Shown here piece by piece: positions 41,744 through 51,597 of a stretch of DNA of 64,000 nucleotides; positions within the stretch are counted from its first letter, which is position 1; each line of letters starts with the position of its first letter. The translations under genes and the position numbers were made by a program. Source of the stretch: Rugosimonospora acidiphila (GTDB taxonomy: Bacteria; Actinomycetota; Actinomycetes; Mycobacteriales; Micromonosporaceae); assembly GCF_039543385.1 (NCBI RefSeq), contig NZ_BAABJQ010000002.1:248001-312000 (forward strand). The letters run 5' to 3'. The notes beneath the pieces are model-generated. The model was given only the letters and a program-made list of their open reading frames with translations, did no database searches and had not been told where the DNA came from.

Positions 41744-42518
41744 CGCAGGTCACCCGCAACGCTGAGATAGCGATACGGTCGCCCGGCTTGGCCGGCACTC
41801 CGCGGTCGGTCAGCCGGACCGCGAACTCGCTCCCGCGCAGCGGGAACGTCCCCGCCGCGACCCACTGCCCACCGCTGCTCGACTGGTCGATGGTGAAGTC
41901 GGCGTAGGCCGCTCCGGCCCGGCCGGCCATCACCGCGTAGTGCACCGCGGTGGCGCCGGTGTCGGCGGCCGTGGTGCTGCGCGGCACGTAGAGCTCCACC
42001 CGGCACTGGCTTCCGGTCGTCGGCACGAACCACCACTGCACGTACTGCGCGTTGTCGTCCGTCGTCGCCTTGCCCGACATCGGAATGGTCTCGAACGTGC
42101 TGCGACAGCCGCTGGCCGACCAGCCGCCCTCGGCCACGGTCCTCCACTGCGCGCTCCGCCCGATCGCCTCGAAACCGTGATCAGTGGCGCCGGTGCAGTC
42201 CCAGCCGGCCACCGCGGTGTAGACGGCGGCGCCCGCCGAGGAGGATGCCGTGACGGCGCCGGCCGAGACTGGCTTGACGATATTCCAGAAGACACCGGCG
42301 ACCACGGTGAGCAGTGACACGACCGCGGTGACGGTGATCAGCGTGGGCAGGGTGACGCTCCGCCGTTCGCTGGCCGGCACCGGACCGGCGTGTTCCACGA
42401 ATGCGGACACGAACTCGGTGCGCCGGCGCACCGCCCGCCGGGCCGGCGTCTCGGCCGGCTCGCTGGTATCTATCATCAGTCGGGTACGACGGACGGGGCC
42501 CCGGCCGCGTTCACTCAC
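41736..42518 (-). CDS. Membrane-anchored protein with an extracellular beta domain, unknown
   Basis: The 260-aa protein has a cytoplasmic N terminus rich in Arg, one transmembrane helix (LITVTAVVSLLTVVAGVFWN, about aa 60-80) and an exported ~175-residue domain with paired cysteines (AGWDCTGATDHG, SASGCRSTFE, SQCRVELYVP, ALRVTCGG) that probably form disulphides; the pattern resembles carbohydrate-binding-like beta-sandwiches. Start GTG 42518. It is the first gene of the minus-strand pair with the LysM protein. No named family is recognised. Confidence 0.72.
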   Translation of the reverse strand: MSERGRGPVRRTRLMIDTSEPAETPARRAVRRRTEFVSAFVEHAGPVPASERRSVTLPTLITVTAVVSLLTVVAGVFWNIVKPVSAGAVTASSSAGAAVYTAVAGWDCTGATDHGFEAIGRSAQWRTVAEGGWSASGCRSTFETIPMSGKATTDDNAQYVQWWFVPTTGSQCRVELYVPRSTTAADTGATAVHYAVMAGRAGAAYADFTIDQSSSGGQWVAAGTFPLRGSEFAVRLTDRGVPAKPGDRIAISALRVTCGG

Positions 42519-42595
42519 CCGTCGCCTCGGCGTGCTGGCCGAGGTGCCCGCAGCGGCGTCGGGCCGGCCGGGGGCCTCGCGGCACAGCTGTGGAG

Positions 42596-42727
42596 ATGCA
42601 GGCCGTGCAGTTCGGGATTTTCTCGGTGAGCGACATTACTCGGGATCCGGTGTCGGGGCAGACCCCGAGCGAGGCGGAGCGCATCGACGCCGTGGTGGCA
42701 ACGGCTTCCGGCGTCGTTGGTGGGTGA
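42596..42727 (+). pseudogene. N-terminal remnant of a luciferase-like (LLM) flavin monooxygenase
   Basis: ATG 42596 opens 43 codons: MQAVQFGIFSVSDITRDPVS, GQTPSEAERIDAVV, ATASGVVGG and a stop. The phrase QFGIFSVSDITxDPxxGxTPSEAERI is the characteristic start of F420- or FMN-dependent LLM oxidoreductases, which are usually about 330-380 aa. Only the first ~38 residues survive, and the following 300 bases carry no continuation. Confidence 0.75.
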
Positions 42728-43031
42728 CCCCCGGCTTGCCACGAAGTGCCGAATACCTGAATTTCCGGCAGCGCACAGCCGTACCCGCGTGGCCCCTGGT
42801 GGGTGTCTCACCGCGACGACGGCGTTCGTTCGACGCTGTCCCCATGGGACGGTCATGCGACCACTGACCCGCGACAACGGTCGACGTGTGTCTCTTGTGG
42901 ACTGACCTGATCCGTCGACGATCCGGATAGCCTCCGGCAGAGCGGGACACTTGATCAAGGCGCTTCGTCGCTCGGTGCCTCTGGCTATGCTCTCCCGTAT
43001 CGACAGCCTGTGAGCTACGGGAGGCAGTGCG
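42728..43031 (+). other. Non-coding leader region of the 2844-aa gene
   Basis: About 300 bases with no convincing gene. It must carry the promoter of the giant gene: GGCTATGCT near 42990 could be a -10 (TATGCT), but no well-spaced -35 is seen. GGGAGG at 43019-43024 is the ribosome binding site. Confidence 0.5.
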
Positions 43032-46000
43032 GTGCCCGGCGGTTGCGATGACATCCTGTTGAGTGCGACGCCAACCGGGGCGCTGGTCCTCACCGGCCAG
43101 CTGACTCAGACCGGCCATCCGGTGGCGGCGGCCATCGCGAACTCCGCCGATCCGGCCGGCGCCGCCAGGCTGGTCCACCTGGTCGAGGAGGATCCGCTGG
43201 CCGGGCACGGCCAGCGGTATCTGGGCGGCCAGCCCAACGGGAACGCCCTGGTGGTGGTCTCCTGGCTGGACCAGGCCTACCCCGACGAGGTGGGCCTCGC
43301 CGACCACGTGGCGCGGGTACAGGCGCGGGCGGATTTCTACGGCCTGCCGGTGCAGATCCCACCGGTACCGGCGGGGCTGCCCGACGGGCTCCTGCGGCAA
43401 TCGCCGCGCCTGGTTCCGGTCGACGTCCGTGGCGAACAGGCGCCGTGGGAGGCGGCCCAGGCGGTATGGGTGCTGCCCCGCGCCCGGGCGGCGATGCGCG
43501 AGGCACTGCACGAGGCGCTGGACCTCGCCGCCGACGCGGACGGCCCCGAGCCGTCCGGGCAGCGCCTGGCGCAGTACCTGGAACGGGTGGCCGAGATCCG
43601 GCAGTCGCACGGGCTGTCCGGTCCGACCGGAGACGATGAGTTCGACTTCGCCTTCGGGGCGTACGTGGCGCGTTACGGCTTACCCGCCGGGGCCGACGCG
43701 GACGCGCTGCGACGCTCGGTGCTGCCGATGACGCCGCGACAGCTCGCCGCGGCGACGGGCGCCACCGACGGTTTCCGGCAGGTCGACGCGGGGGCACTGC
43801 TCGCCGCGCTGCGGGCCGCGCCCGGTTCGGTGGTTCTGGTGTCGCACCAGCTCAACACCATGGCCCGTCCTCGGGTCTCGATGCTGGTCTCCGGTGGTCT
43901 CGGCGCGGGGTTGCGGTGGGTGGAGCCGCGCGGCGGCAGCGCGGCGGTCCGGGTGAATCCCGCGGGCGACGACTGGCGGATGGTGGCGCTGAGGGACCGG
44001 GCGACCCGGGTCCTGGTCTTCGACCCGTCCGGCGCCCTCGCCGCCGAGGTACCCGTACCACCGCCGCCCGCGCCCGCGGTACCCGCCGATCGCCAGGCCG
44101 GAAGCGAGCCGACCGAGCCGCAGGCGCCCAGCGGCCCGCGACCGGCCTCCGGCGGGTCCTTCCTGGGCAAGAATCTGCGGCGGGTCGTGTACCGCCCGCC
44201 CCGCGCAGACGGGTTCGTCAAGGGCGGCAGGGCCCGCAAACGGGGTGCGCTGCCGCCCGGCGACCAGAACCGCGTGGCGCGGCTGCGGCGACGGTTGGCT
44301 GAGTTGCTCGCGCCGCGCCCCGATGCCGGACCTGGCATCGGCCCGGCCGACCTGGTCGCCGACCTGGCCGGCATGGGCGTGCTCAGCGACCAGGGCAGCC
44401 CGAAGGCGATCGCCGCCCAGGGCGACGCGCTGATTCGCCGGTTACCCGCCACGAGCGGCCCGGCGGTCGACCTCGTCTGGGCCCGGTTGTTCGACTCGCG
44501 CGCGGACACCAGCAGCGAGAAGGTCGTCCAGGCACTGGAGCTGGCGACCAACTCCTTCATCGATGTCACCCCCGACCTGCTGGGCGCCGAGGTCACCGCC
44601 GACGGTGAGAACCTCACGTTGCACCTGCTGACCGAGTCGGGGACCGTGCGGACCGCGGACCGCGAGGGTTTCGTCGCGATGGCGATCCGGCTCATCGACG
44701 ACCCGAACGGGGAGATCGGTGCATCCCGGACCTCACCGGTCGAAGTACGGCGCCAGAACGACCAGCTCGAGCTGGTGGTACGGCGCGACGCCAGCGACGC
44801 GGCGCTGCGGGTGGGCGTGGCCGGGGCGCTGGCCCAGTGGCTGGCCACCCAGCCGGCGCCGGGTGCCGGCGCGGCGGCCCCAGCACCCGCGACACCGGAC
44901 GACAACGAGGCCGCCGCGCGGCGCCACATCGCCGAGCTGACGGCGCTCAAGCAGCTCGGCAACGCCCGGTCCCGCTTCGGTCGGGCGCGCCGCGCGGTCT
45001 TCCCTGCGAAGTTCCACAAGCAGGTGATCGATCGAGCGGCGCGGGATGTGCTAGCCCGTGCGCGGACGTTGTTGGCCAGCCAGCAGCTCAGTGAGGGCAC
45101 CGCCCGAGCCCTGGCCGACGCGCTGCACGGCCGGGTACCCACGTCGACGGCGAGCCCGCTGTCCACCGATCCCGGATTCGACCTGGCGCTGGCACGCCGG
45201 ATGCTCTCGGCCATCCCATCGGTCGCCTCCACGGTCGTGTCCGGTCAACTCGCCGGCCGGAGCGCGGGTTTGACGGCGTCCGCCGCGGGGAGCAGCGGGG
45301 TCGGCGGGCTCGCCCAGGCCGGGGCCGACGCCGTCGCCCAGCGGCTGTTCAGCGGGGCGAAGCCGTCCGGACCGAGGCAGGAGTCCGAACCCGGGCTGGT
45401 CAGCCGCGCCCCGTTGCGCCAACCGGCCCGCGCGGGGCTGGTCGGCAACCTGGTCAAGCAGGCACCCGCCGGCCTGAGCCGGGCGCTGGTCAGCCTCGTC
45501 GCGCTGGGGGCCACCGGCTCGCCGACGGCGGGGGCGGAGGGGCTTCTCCTGACCTTCGGATCGGGTGGCGGCATGGGCCTGCTCGACTACCTGATGTTCC
45601 ACGAGACCGCGGTCGGCGCGAAACGGTTCAAGCATGAGCTGGAACGGACCGTGGACCACGTCCGCAACGACGCCGTGGAGCGGCTGTACCACCTGGTGCG
45701 GGAGCTGATCCGCAGGCAGGAGCAGCGCAACGTGGCCGGCCAGGGCGGGGATCGGCCGGTACTCACCGCCCGGGAGCAGCGGAGCCTACGAGAGGCCCGG
45801 CTGCTGGTGGCGGACATGATGCGCGGGATCCAGCAGGAGGTGACCAGCCTGCTGGAGGAGAGGCAGGGGCTGCTCCGTCGACCGCTCAGCGAGTTCGCCT
45901 GGCTGCGTTCGAGGCGGACCGCCGGGAGCGGATCGGTCGAGAGCCCGCAGGGCCTGCCCGTCGCACCCGGCGCCAGCAGGTACGGCCCGTCGCAGACCTA

Positions 46001-49000
46001 TGACCAGATGGTGCGGGGTGTCCGGCGCGAGTCGACGAACCCGTTGGTCGACGCCACCTGGTGGGGTGGATTGGCGACGGCGGGGCAGGTACCCCAGCTC
46101 ATCCTGGGGATGCTCGAACAGAGCGCGGTCGGTCTGCTCGACGTCAACGTAGTGTCCGCCGCCATAGCCTCCGTCATCTACGGAGTGGGCTGGGGCGCCC
46201 TGCGCCCCGTGGAGGCGTTCCTCGCGCAGGTCGCGATGTCCTGGGACACCCGGCAGCGACTGTCCTACGTCGGCGACGGACTGAGGTACCTGCTGCAGGC
46301 CTACGGCGACGAACAGCCGGCCCGGTTCGACCGTGGCGAACGGATCGACGTGACCGAGGACGGGGCGAGCGCCTCCGTGCCGGGCACCGCGGCCACGCGC
46401 CCGCCGGGACGGGAGAAACTGGCGCCGCCGGTGCCCATCGATGAGACGGTCAAACTGAAGCAACGCCGGTACATGCGGCGGCTCGGCGCCGCGACCGCCT
46501 ACGGCCGGGCCCTGCGAGAGGCAGGAAGGCCGGCGGAGGTCTCCAACCGGCTGCAGCTGCTCTACAAGCACCTGCTGTCGACCATGGTCTACGCCCCCAC
46601 CTCCGCGCTGTTGGGCACCCTGGTGTTCCCTCTGGCCGGCCCGGTGCTCGCCGCGACCGTGGTGGGCGGGGTGGTAGGCCGGATCACCATGGCCGCCGGG
46701 GAGAATCTGGTACGGACCAGAGTCCCCACGTACCAGCTCTTCAAGCTCAAAAACACGATCGAGGAGCAGAGACGGCGACCGATCAACCGGTCGAAGATGG
46801 TGGCGCAGATCGAGGAGCTGGCCCAGGTCGCCGCCGAGGCCCACGAGCAGATCCAGCCGGTGGAGCGGGTGCCACGGTCGACCCGGCGATTCCTGCGGTG
46901 GACGGTGGCCCCGTACGCGCAACGCCGACTGCGACAGGGATACGGCCTCATGCGGTGGGCCGACCGGCGGGTCGCGGACGCGCTGCGCCGCCAGGAACCG
47001 CCGGTGCTGTCCCGGGGGCCGGCCCCGGCCGGAAACCTGCGGCTGGCTCCCCGGGACGTGTCGAACGCCTGGAAACTGCGGGAGTTGGCGCGCGAGTGGG
47101 ACCGGGTGGGCGCCCCGGGGTACAGCGCGCGGGCCGACCTCGACCCGCAGCGCATCGGCGAGCAAGCCGTCGTCCTGCTCGACAGGCTGGGTCTGCGCGC
47201 CGAGCAGGATCCAGACGCGCGGCGGTGGAACGCGGCCGCCGCCTACCTGCGCCGCGGCCGGCTGGGCCACGACATTGACCGGTCCGGGCTGCGCGAGCTG
47301 CGCGGCCTGCGACCGGGCAGCCCGGCGGGGCAGATCGCCCCGGATGGCGTCGGGGCCGACGGGCTGGTGGCGGCGATCAATGCCGCCCGGGCCGAGGACC
47401 GGCTCGCCACCCAGTTGTGGGCCGCCATCGATACCGGACACGCCGGGCCGGCTCAGTTCCACGTACGCGGCGGCGGCCTGGTCAAGGTCTTCCCCCAGGG
47501 CGGGCACCGGTTCCTGCTGTCGGTGTCGGCCGGCACCGCTCAGACCGACAACACCCGCGCCGTGCTGCGGCCCGCCCACGACGACCTCCTGCACATCACC
47601 ACCGGCACCTACCGCGACGAACCGCTGGCCCTGTCCATCAACCCGCGGGAGCTGGAACAGCCGGCCCGGTTGGCCGAGACCCTGGACTGGGCGGTGCGGC
47701 AGGCCGTCGCCGACCAGGCCCGGTCCCAGCGGGTCAAGGCGCTGCTGGAGCAGCCGGAGCCGGAAGACGTCCTGCTGTGGCGCACCGATCCGCAGGGCCA
47801 GCCGATCCCCGGCGGGGTGCACCTGCCCTCCTCCGCCCAAGGCACCCCCGCGGATTTGATCAGGGCCCAGGCGATCGGGGCCCTGCCGACCTTCGAGGGC
47901 TGGCGGGTACTGTCCGCCGACTACGATCCGGTCACCCGGAGGGCGAACCGTACCGTCACCGACCTGGACCAGCAGGGCCGCTCGGTGACGAGCCAGCAGA
48001 CCATGACCGAGCAGGAGTTCATCGACTGGTACGCGAGCCTGCCGGGCAGCGCGGATCACCCGGTGATCCTGCTGCTGAGCAACGGCGCCCGGTACCGTGA
48101 CCACCATGGCTCGCTGGCTCGCCGCTTGGGCCAACGGATCGGCCAGGACGTGGTCGCCAGCGCGGATGACGTGCTGCTGGACGAGGACAATCGGCTGCGC
48201 GCGGTACGGGTGCGGCCCCGGACCGGCGGCTCGGTCGACCCGGCGACCGCCCGGCCCGGCATGTGGTGGCACCTTCCCGCCGACCGCGGGCGCCAGGCGC
48301 CGCTGGGCAGCGAGCTGGCCACCGGCATGGCAGCGGTTCTCCACGTCGCCTCGCACCTCGATGACGTGCCGGCCACGCATCCCGCGGTGGCCTGGGCCGC
48401 ACCCGACGCCCCACCCGAGACGCCGCCGCCGGGCCCGGGGTTCTTCCTGGACGACGCCCAGCGGGTACGCATCGGCACGCCCGCCGGCGTGCCGGTCGGC
48501 TGGTACGCGATCGGGGGCGCCTCGGCGCACCTCGCCCTGCGCTGGCTGTGGCTGGGCGGACCGGCCCGGCCGGTACCCCTGAACGAGCTGGCAGGCGACG
48601 ACCTGCGCTCCCCCGGGCTGGACGCGGCGCAGTGGCCGTCGGGCCCCGACGAGCAGGTCAACCTGCTGCGGGCCATGCTCGCCCGGCGCACGAGACGCCC
48701 GGTGACCGTGCATCCGCACGACGCGCTGCCCCCGACGCTGGCCGAGGGTAGCCGGCTCATGTTCGCCGGCGTGGGCGGGCAGGTGGCCGCGGCCCTGGTC
48801 CGATCCGGCGGCGCCCTGCTGGCGTACCGGCCGGCGAGCCCGGACCGGGCGGCCATCGAGGTGTCCCGGGACGGCTTCGTGGCCGGCAACGGCCCCGGCC
48901 GGTATCTGGTGCTGGACCCGGTGCCGGGCCTGGCCACCGACCCGGACAGCGTGGTCCTCCCGTCCTGGTCGGATGACGGGCCGGCCGCCGGCCACGCGGA

Positions 49001-51566
49001 CCTCGACCACACCCTCGCCCCGGCCGTGATGGCCAAGCGGGTCAAGGAGCACGAGCAGCCGGCGGGCGGCATCGACGTCAAGGGCGCGCTGGTGGCCGGC
49101 ACGGAGGTGAGTCTCAATCCGGCCTGGATGCCACTGTCCGACTTCGCCCGGGAGGTGTGGGAGAAGCGCCCGGCGGCAAGGTGGCTGTTCGCCGTGACAG
49201 ACAACGGCGAGCCCTTCATCGGCGTATTGAAGGCCGATGAAGCCCTCCTGCCGGAGGAGCGCGACGCGCTGCGGGGTGCCATCGACCCGGACCTGGACGA
49301 GTACCTCGGTTACGAGATGGGCCACGTCACGGTGGGTGCGCGCTTCGACGAGGCGGCTCTCGAACCGGACCTCGCCTTCGTGGGTAGGGTCCGGATCGCC
49401 GGTGAGCTGCTGCGCCGCGACGGAGCCTGGGTGATCAACGACCGGTCCGGCCGGTACATGCATTTCAAACTGCGCCCGAACACGACCCGGGACCAGGCCG
49501 TGGGGTGGCTGCGCGCCGTGGCCCAGCAGGTGGCCGACCAGACCGACGAGCCGGTGCGGCTGGAGTTCGTCCGGAACGCGGAGCCTCGCATCATCGAGGT
49601 GAGCACATACCTGCGGGGGCGATCGGCACTCGACGCGTCGCGGCCGGACGGCTCTGGGCCGCAGACCGTTGTGCGCTACCGGTTGGCGGCCCAGCCGAAG
49701 CTCTGGACCGCGCTGTTCAAGGTACATCTCGTCGCCGGCGACGGCGTCGGGGAGACCGAGCTGGACCAGGTGCGTCGCGATGCCCTCAGCGGCGTGCGGA
49801 CGTTCCTCAACGCGCCCCGCTACAAGGTGGTGACCGGCGCCGACGGCACGAAGGCGTCGCTGAACATCCAGCTGGACTTCGTCGACGCGGCCGATGAGGC
49901 ACACGCGGTGATCGACGTCGGCGCGGGCCAGGCATCGGGCAGGATGACTCAGCGCCGATGGTTGCCCGGCGCCGCGCCGGAGGCGTACGCCCAAGCCGTC
50001 GCCCTGTACCTGGGGATGCCGCGGTTGCCGCTGGGCGAGCTGGCCTCCGTGCAACTCGCCGGATTCCTCGACGTGGCCACCCCATTCGTCGCGGCTGACC
50101 CGCCCCCGTCCGCGCCGGCCGCCGCGGTCGATACCGGGGCCGTCGCTCCCGAGGTCGTCACACCGCGGGTTCCCACGCCCGAGGCGGCGCCGTTCCCGGC
50201 TCCCAGGGGCGCCAGATTGCTGGACGGCGTCATGCTGGTGGGTTCGCAGAGCGCCTGGGAGCCGTCGAGCAAGACCCAGGCGACGATCGTCGCGGCGGCC
50301 CAGGCATCCCGGCGACCGGTGATCGCGGTCAAGGTGCAGCCCGATGCCACGGTGGAGGAGCTGGAACCGCTCGACGAGTTGCTGCTGCGGTACTCGCGGT
50401 TCGGCACCCGGCCGGTGGTGGTGACCCTGGCGGAGTCGCGGGAGGCCCTTCGGGTGATGCAGCGGTACGAACCGGTGCTGATCCGCGGCCGGACCTCCAA
50501 CTTCGATGAGTGGTGGGAGCTGCCCGAGCCGGACGGTACGATGCGACGCGCCGGACGGGGCCGGATTGACGAGCTGCTCGCCGCGGCCGACCCGGTGGTA
50601 CCCGACGTGCACCGCCTGGCCCTGCCTCCGACGCTGGCCGGCCTGCTGGCCCAGAACAGCTGGCCGGAGCGGGAGCGGTACCTGCGCGCGCACGCGGACG
50701 ACCTGCTGCAACCGGACGTGACGGACGCCCTGCGGGTGCTGCGCGACCGCTATGCCCGCCAGCGCGCGGAGTTCGTCGAAGAGCACCTGGACGAGATTCT
50801 CGACGGCGCGGCCAGCCAGGGGCGCGCGGAGTTCACCGACGAGCACCGGGCGGAAACCGTCGATGGCGCGGCCGGCGAGAAGTCGCAGCGGCTCCGCGAG
50901 AAGGCCAAGCGGATCAACCGCGAGCTGCGGCTGCACGACGTGCGGGCCGGACTGGTCGGGGCGACCCACGCGATCCTGCGACTGGTAGAGGCGGCGGGCG
51001 GGGTCGCGCCCGCCTCGGAGCCGAGGTTCGTGCTTCCGGAGGCGGCAGCCACGGCGCACACCGCAGCGCCGCAGGCCGGAACGCCCCGGCCCATGCCGAG
51101 AACGCCGCTGCGCGAGACATTCGCGTTCGACTTTCTCGCCTCGCCGCGCCCCACCCGCGCCCGGTGGTACGAAACCCTCCTGCGGGTCACCGCGGAGGGA
51201 ATACTGACCGCCGCGCAGATGGCCGATCTGGCCGGTGGAGTCGTCGACGCGGGGCCGGACGATCACGGCCTGACCCACGCGAAGGTATTCCGGGCCATCC
51301 ACCTGGTGATGCGGATGACCGAGCCGGAGCTGACCGCCCAGGGCTCCGGGGACCTCGTACGGCGGGAGGTCAGCGGTTGCCGGCTGACGCCGCAGGAAAA
51401 GTTGGCATGGGTGAACCAGATCGACGATTTCATCGCCGCGACCACGGGGGTCAGACCCCCCGGGTTCACCGGCTCGCCGCAGGACTCGAAGAAGACCGTG
51501 GACGCCGTCGGCGGGGCGCGCGCCGAACTGCTCAACCTCATCACCGAAACCCTCGCCACCTGTTAG
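43032..51566 (+). CDS. Giant 2844-aa protein, candidate type VII-linked effector or surface protein
   Basis: GTG 43032 follows GGGAGG. Residues 1-350 form an N-terminal region I do not recognise, and aa 350-620 a Pro-rich hinge and alpha/beta domain. Residues 620-1400 are mainly helical with hydrophobic segments near aa 811, 1010-1065 and 1180-1220 (STMVYAPTSALLGTLVFPLA). About aa 1670-1760 resembles the module of the 861-aa protein (VILLLSNGARYRDHHGSLAR ... DVVASADDVLLDEDN ... WWHLP). About aa 2093-2142 has GYEMGHVTVGARFDE and WVINDRSGRYMHF, recalling the INNxSGHY motif of effector-like proteins. About aa 2398-2560 is shared with the 701-aa protein. No signal peptide. Hydrophobic centre plus modular ends recall large translocating toxins, but no toxin domain is recognised. 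Confidence 0.8.
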   Translation: MPGGCDDILLSATPTGALVLTGQLTQTGHPVAAAIANSADPAGAARLVHLVEEDPLAGHGQRYLGGQPNGNALVVVSWLDQAYPDEVGLADHVARVQARADFYGLPVQIPPVPAGLPDGLLRQSPRLVPVDVRGEQAPWEAAQAVWVLPRARAAMREALHEALDLAADADGPEPSGQRLAQYLERVAEIRQSHGLSGPTGDDEFDFAFGAYVARYGLPAGADADALRRSVLPMTPRQLAAATGATDGFRQVDAGALLAALRAAPGSVVLVSHQLNTMARPRVSMLVSGGLGAGLRWVEPRGGSAAVRVNPAGDDWRMVALRDRATRVLVFDPSGALAAEVPVPPPPAPAVPADRQAGSEPTEPQAPSGPRPASGGSFLGKNLRRVVYRPPRADGFVKGGRARKRGALPPGDQNRVARLRRRLAELLAPRPDAGPGIGPADLVADLAGMGVLSDQGSPKAIAAQGDALIRRLPATSGPAVDLVWARLFDSRADTSSEKVVQALELATNSFIDVTPDLLGAEVTADGENLTLHLLTESGTVRTADREGFVAMAIRLIDDPNGEIGASRTSPVEVRRQNDQLELVVRRDASDAALRVGVAGALAQWLATQPAPGAGAAAPAPATPDDNEAAARRHIAELTALKQLGNARSRFGRARRAVFPAKFHKQVIDRAARDVLARARTLLASQQLSEGTARALADALHGRVPTSTASPLSTDPGFDLALARRMLSAIPSVASTVVSGQLAGRSAGLTASAAGSSGVGGLAQAGADAVAQRLFSGAKPSGPRQESEPGLVSRAPLRQPARAGLVGNLVKQAPAGLSRALVSLVALGATGSPTAGAEGLLLTFGSGGGMGLLDYLMFHETAVGAKRFKHELERTVDHVRNDAVERLYHLVRELIRRQEQRNVAGQGGDRPVLTAREQRSLREARLLVADMMRGIQQEVTSLLEERQGLLRRPLSEFAWLRSRRTAGSGSVESPQGLPVAPGASRYGPSQTYDQMVRGVRRESTNPLVDATWWGGLATAGQVPQLILGMLEQSAVGLLDVNVVSAAIASVIYGVGWGALRPVEAFLAQVAMSWDTRQRLSYVGDGLRYLLQAYGDEQPARFDRGERIDVTEDGASASVPGTAATRPPGREKLAPPVPIDETVKLKQRRYMRRLGAATAYGRALREAGRPAEVSNRLQLLYKHLLSTMVYAPTSALLGTLVFPLAGPVLAATVVGGVVGRITMAAGENLVRTRVPTYQLFKLKNTIEEQRRRPINRSKMVAQIEELAQVAAEAHEQIQPVERVPRSTRRFLRWTVAPYAQRRLRQGYGLMRWADRRVADALRRQEPPVLSRGPAPAGNLRLAPRDVSNAWKLRELAREWDRVGAPGYSARADLDPQRIGEQAVVLLDRLGLRAEQDPDARRWNAAAAYLRRGRLGHDIDRSGLRELRGLRPGSPAGQIAPDGVGADGLVAAINAARAEDRLATQLWAAIDTGHAGPAQFHVRGGGLVKVFPQGGHRFLLSVSAGTAQTDNTRAVLRPAHDDLLHITTGTYRDEPLALSINPRELEQPARLAETLDWAVRQAVADQARSQRVKALLEQPEPEDVLLWRTDPQGQPIPGGVHLPSSAQGTPADLIRAQAIGALPTFEGWRVLSADYDPVTRRANRTVTDLDQQGRSVTSQQTMTEQEFIDWYASLPGSADHPVILLLSNGARYRDHHGSLARRLGQRIGQDVVASADDVLLDEDNRLRAVRVRPRTGGSVDPATARPGMWWHLPADRGRQAPLGSELATGMAAVLHVASHLDDVPATHPAVAWAAPDAPPETPPPGPGFFLDDAQRVRIGTPAGVPVGWYAIGGASAHLALRWLWLGGPARPVPLNELAGDDLRSPGLDAAQWPSGPDEQVNLLRAMLARRTRRPVTVHPHDALPPTLAEGSRLMFAGVGGQVAAALVRSGGALLAYRPASPDRAAIEVSRDGFVAGNGPGRYLVLDPVPGLATDPDSVVLPSWSDDGPAAGHADLDHTLAPAVMAKRVKEHEQPAGGIDVKGALVAGTEVSLNPAWMPLSDFAREVWEKRPAARWLFAVTDNGEPFIGVLKADEALLPEERDALRGAIDPDLDEYLGYEMGHVTVGARFDEAALEPDLAFVGRVRIAGELLRRDGAWVINDRSGRYMHFKLRPNTTRDQAVGWLRAVAQQVADQTDEPVRLEFVRNAEPRIIEVSTYLRGRSALDASRPDGSGPQTVVRYRLAAQPKLWTALFKVHLVAGDGVGETELDQVRRDALSGVRTFLNAPRYKVVTGADGTKASLNIQLDFVDAADEAHAVIDVGAGQASGRMTQRRWLPGAAPEAYAQAVALYLGMPRLPLGELASVQLAGFLDVATPFVAADPPPSAPAAAVDTGAVAPEVVTPRVPTPEAAPFPAPRGARLLDGVMLVGSQSAWEPSSKTQATIVAAAQASRRPVIAVKVQPDATVEELEPLDELLLRYSRFGTRPVVVTLAESREALRVMQRYEPVLIRGRTSNFDEWWELPEPDGTMRRAGRGRIDELLAAADPVVPDVHRLALPPTLAGLLAQNSWPERERYLRAHADDLLQPDVTDALRVLRDRYARQRAEFVEEHLDEILDGAASQGRAEFTDEHRAETVDGAAGEKSQRLREKAKRINRELRLHDVRAGLVGATHAILRLVEAAGGVAPASEPRFVLPEAAATAHTAAPQAGTPRPMPRTPLRETFAFDFLASPRPTRARWYETLLRVTAEGILTAAQMADLAGGVVDAGPDDHGLTHAKVFRAIHLVMRMTEPELTAQGSGDLVRREVSGCRLTPQEKLAWVNQIDDFIAATTGVRPPGFTGSPQDSKKTVDAVGGARAELLNLITETLATC

Positions 51567-51597
51567 CGAACGGCCCGTCGCATCGAGTGGAGGCACA

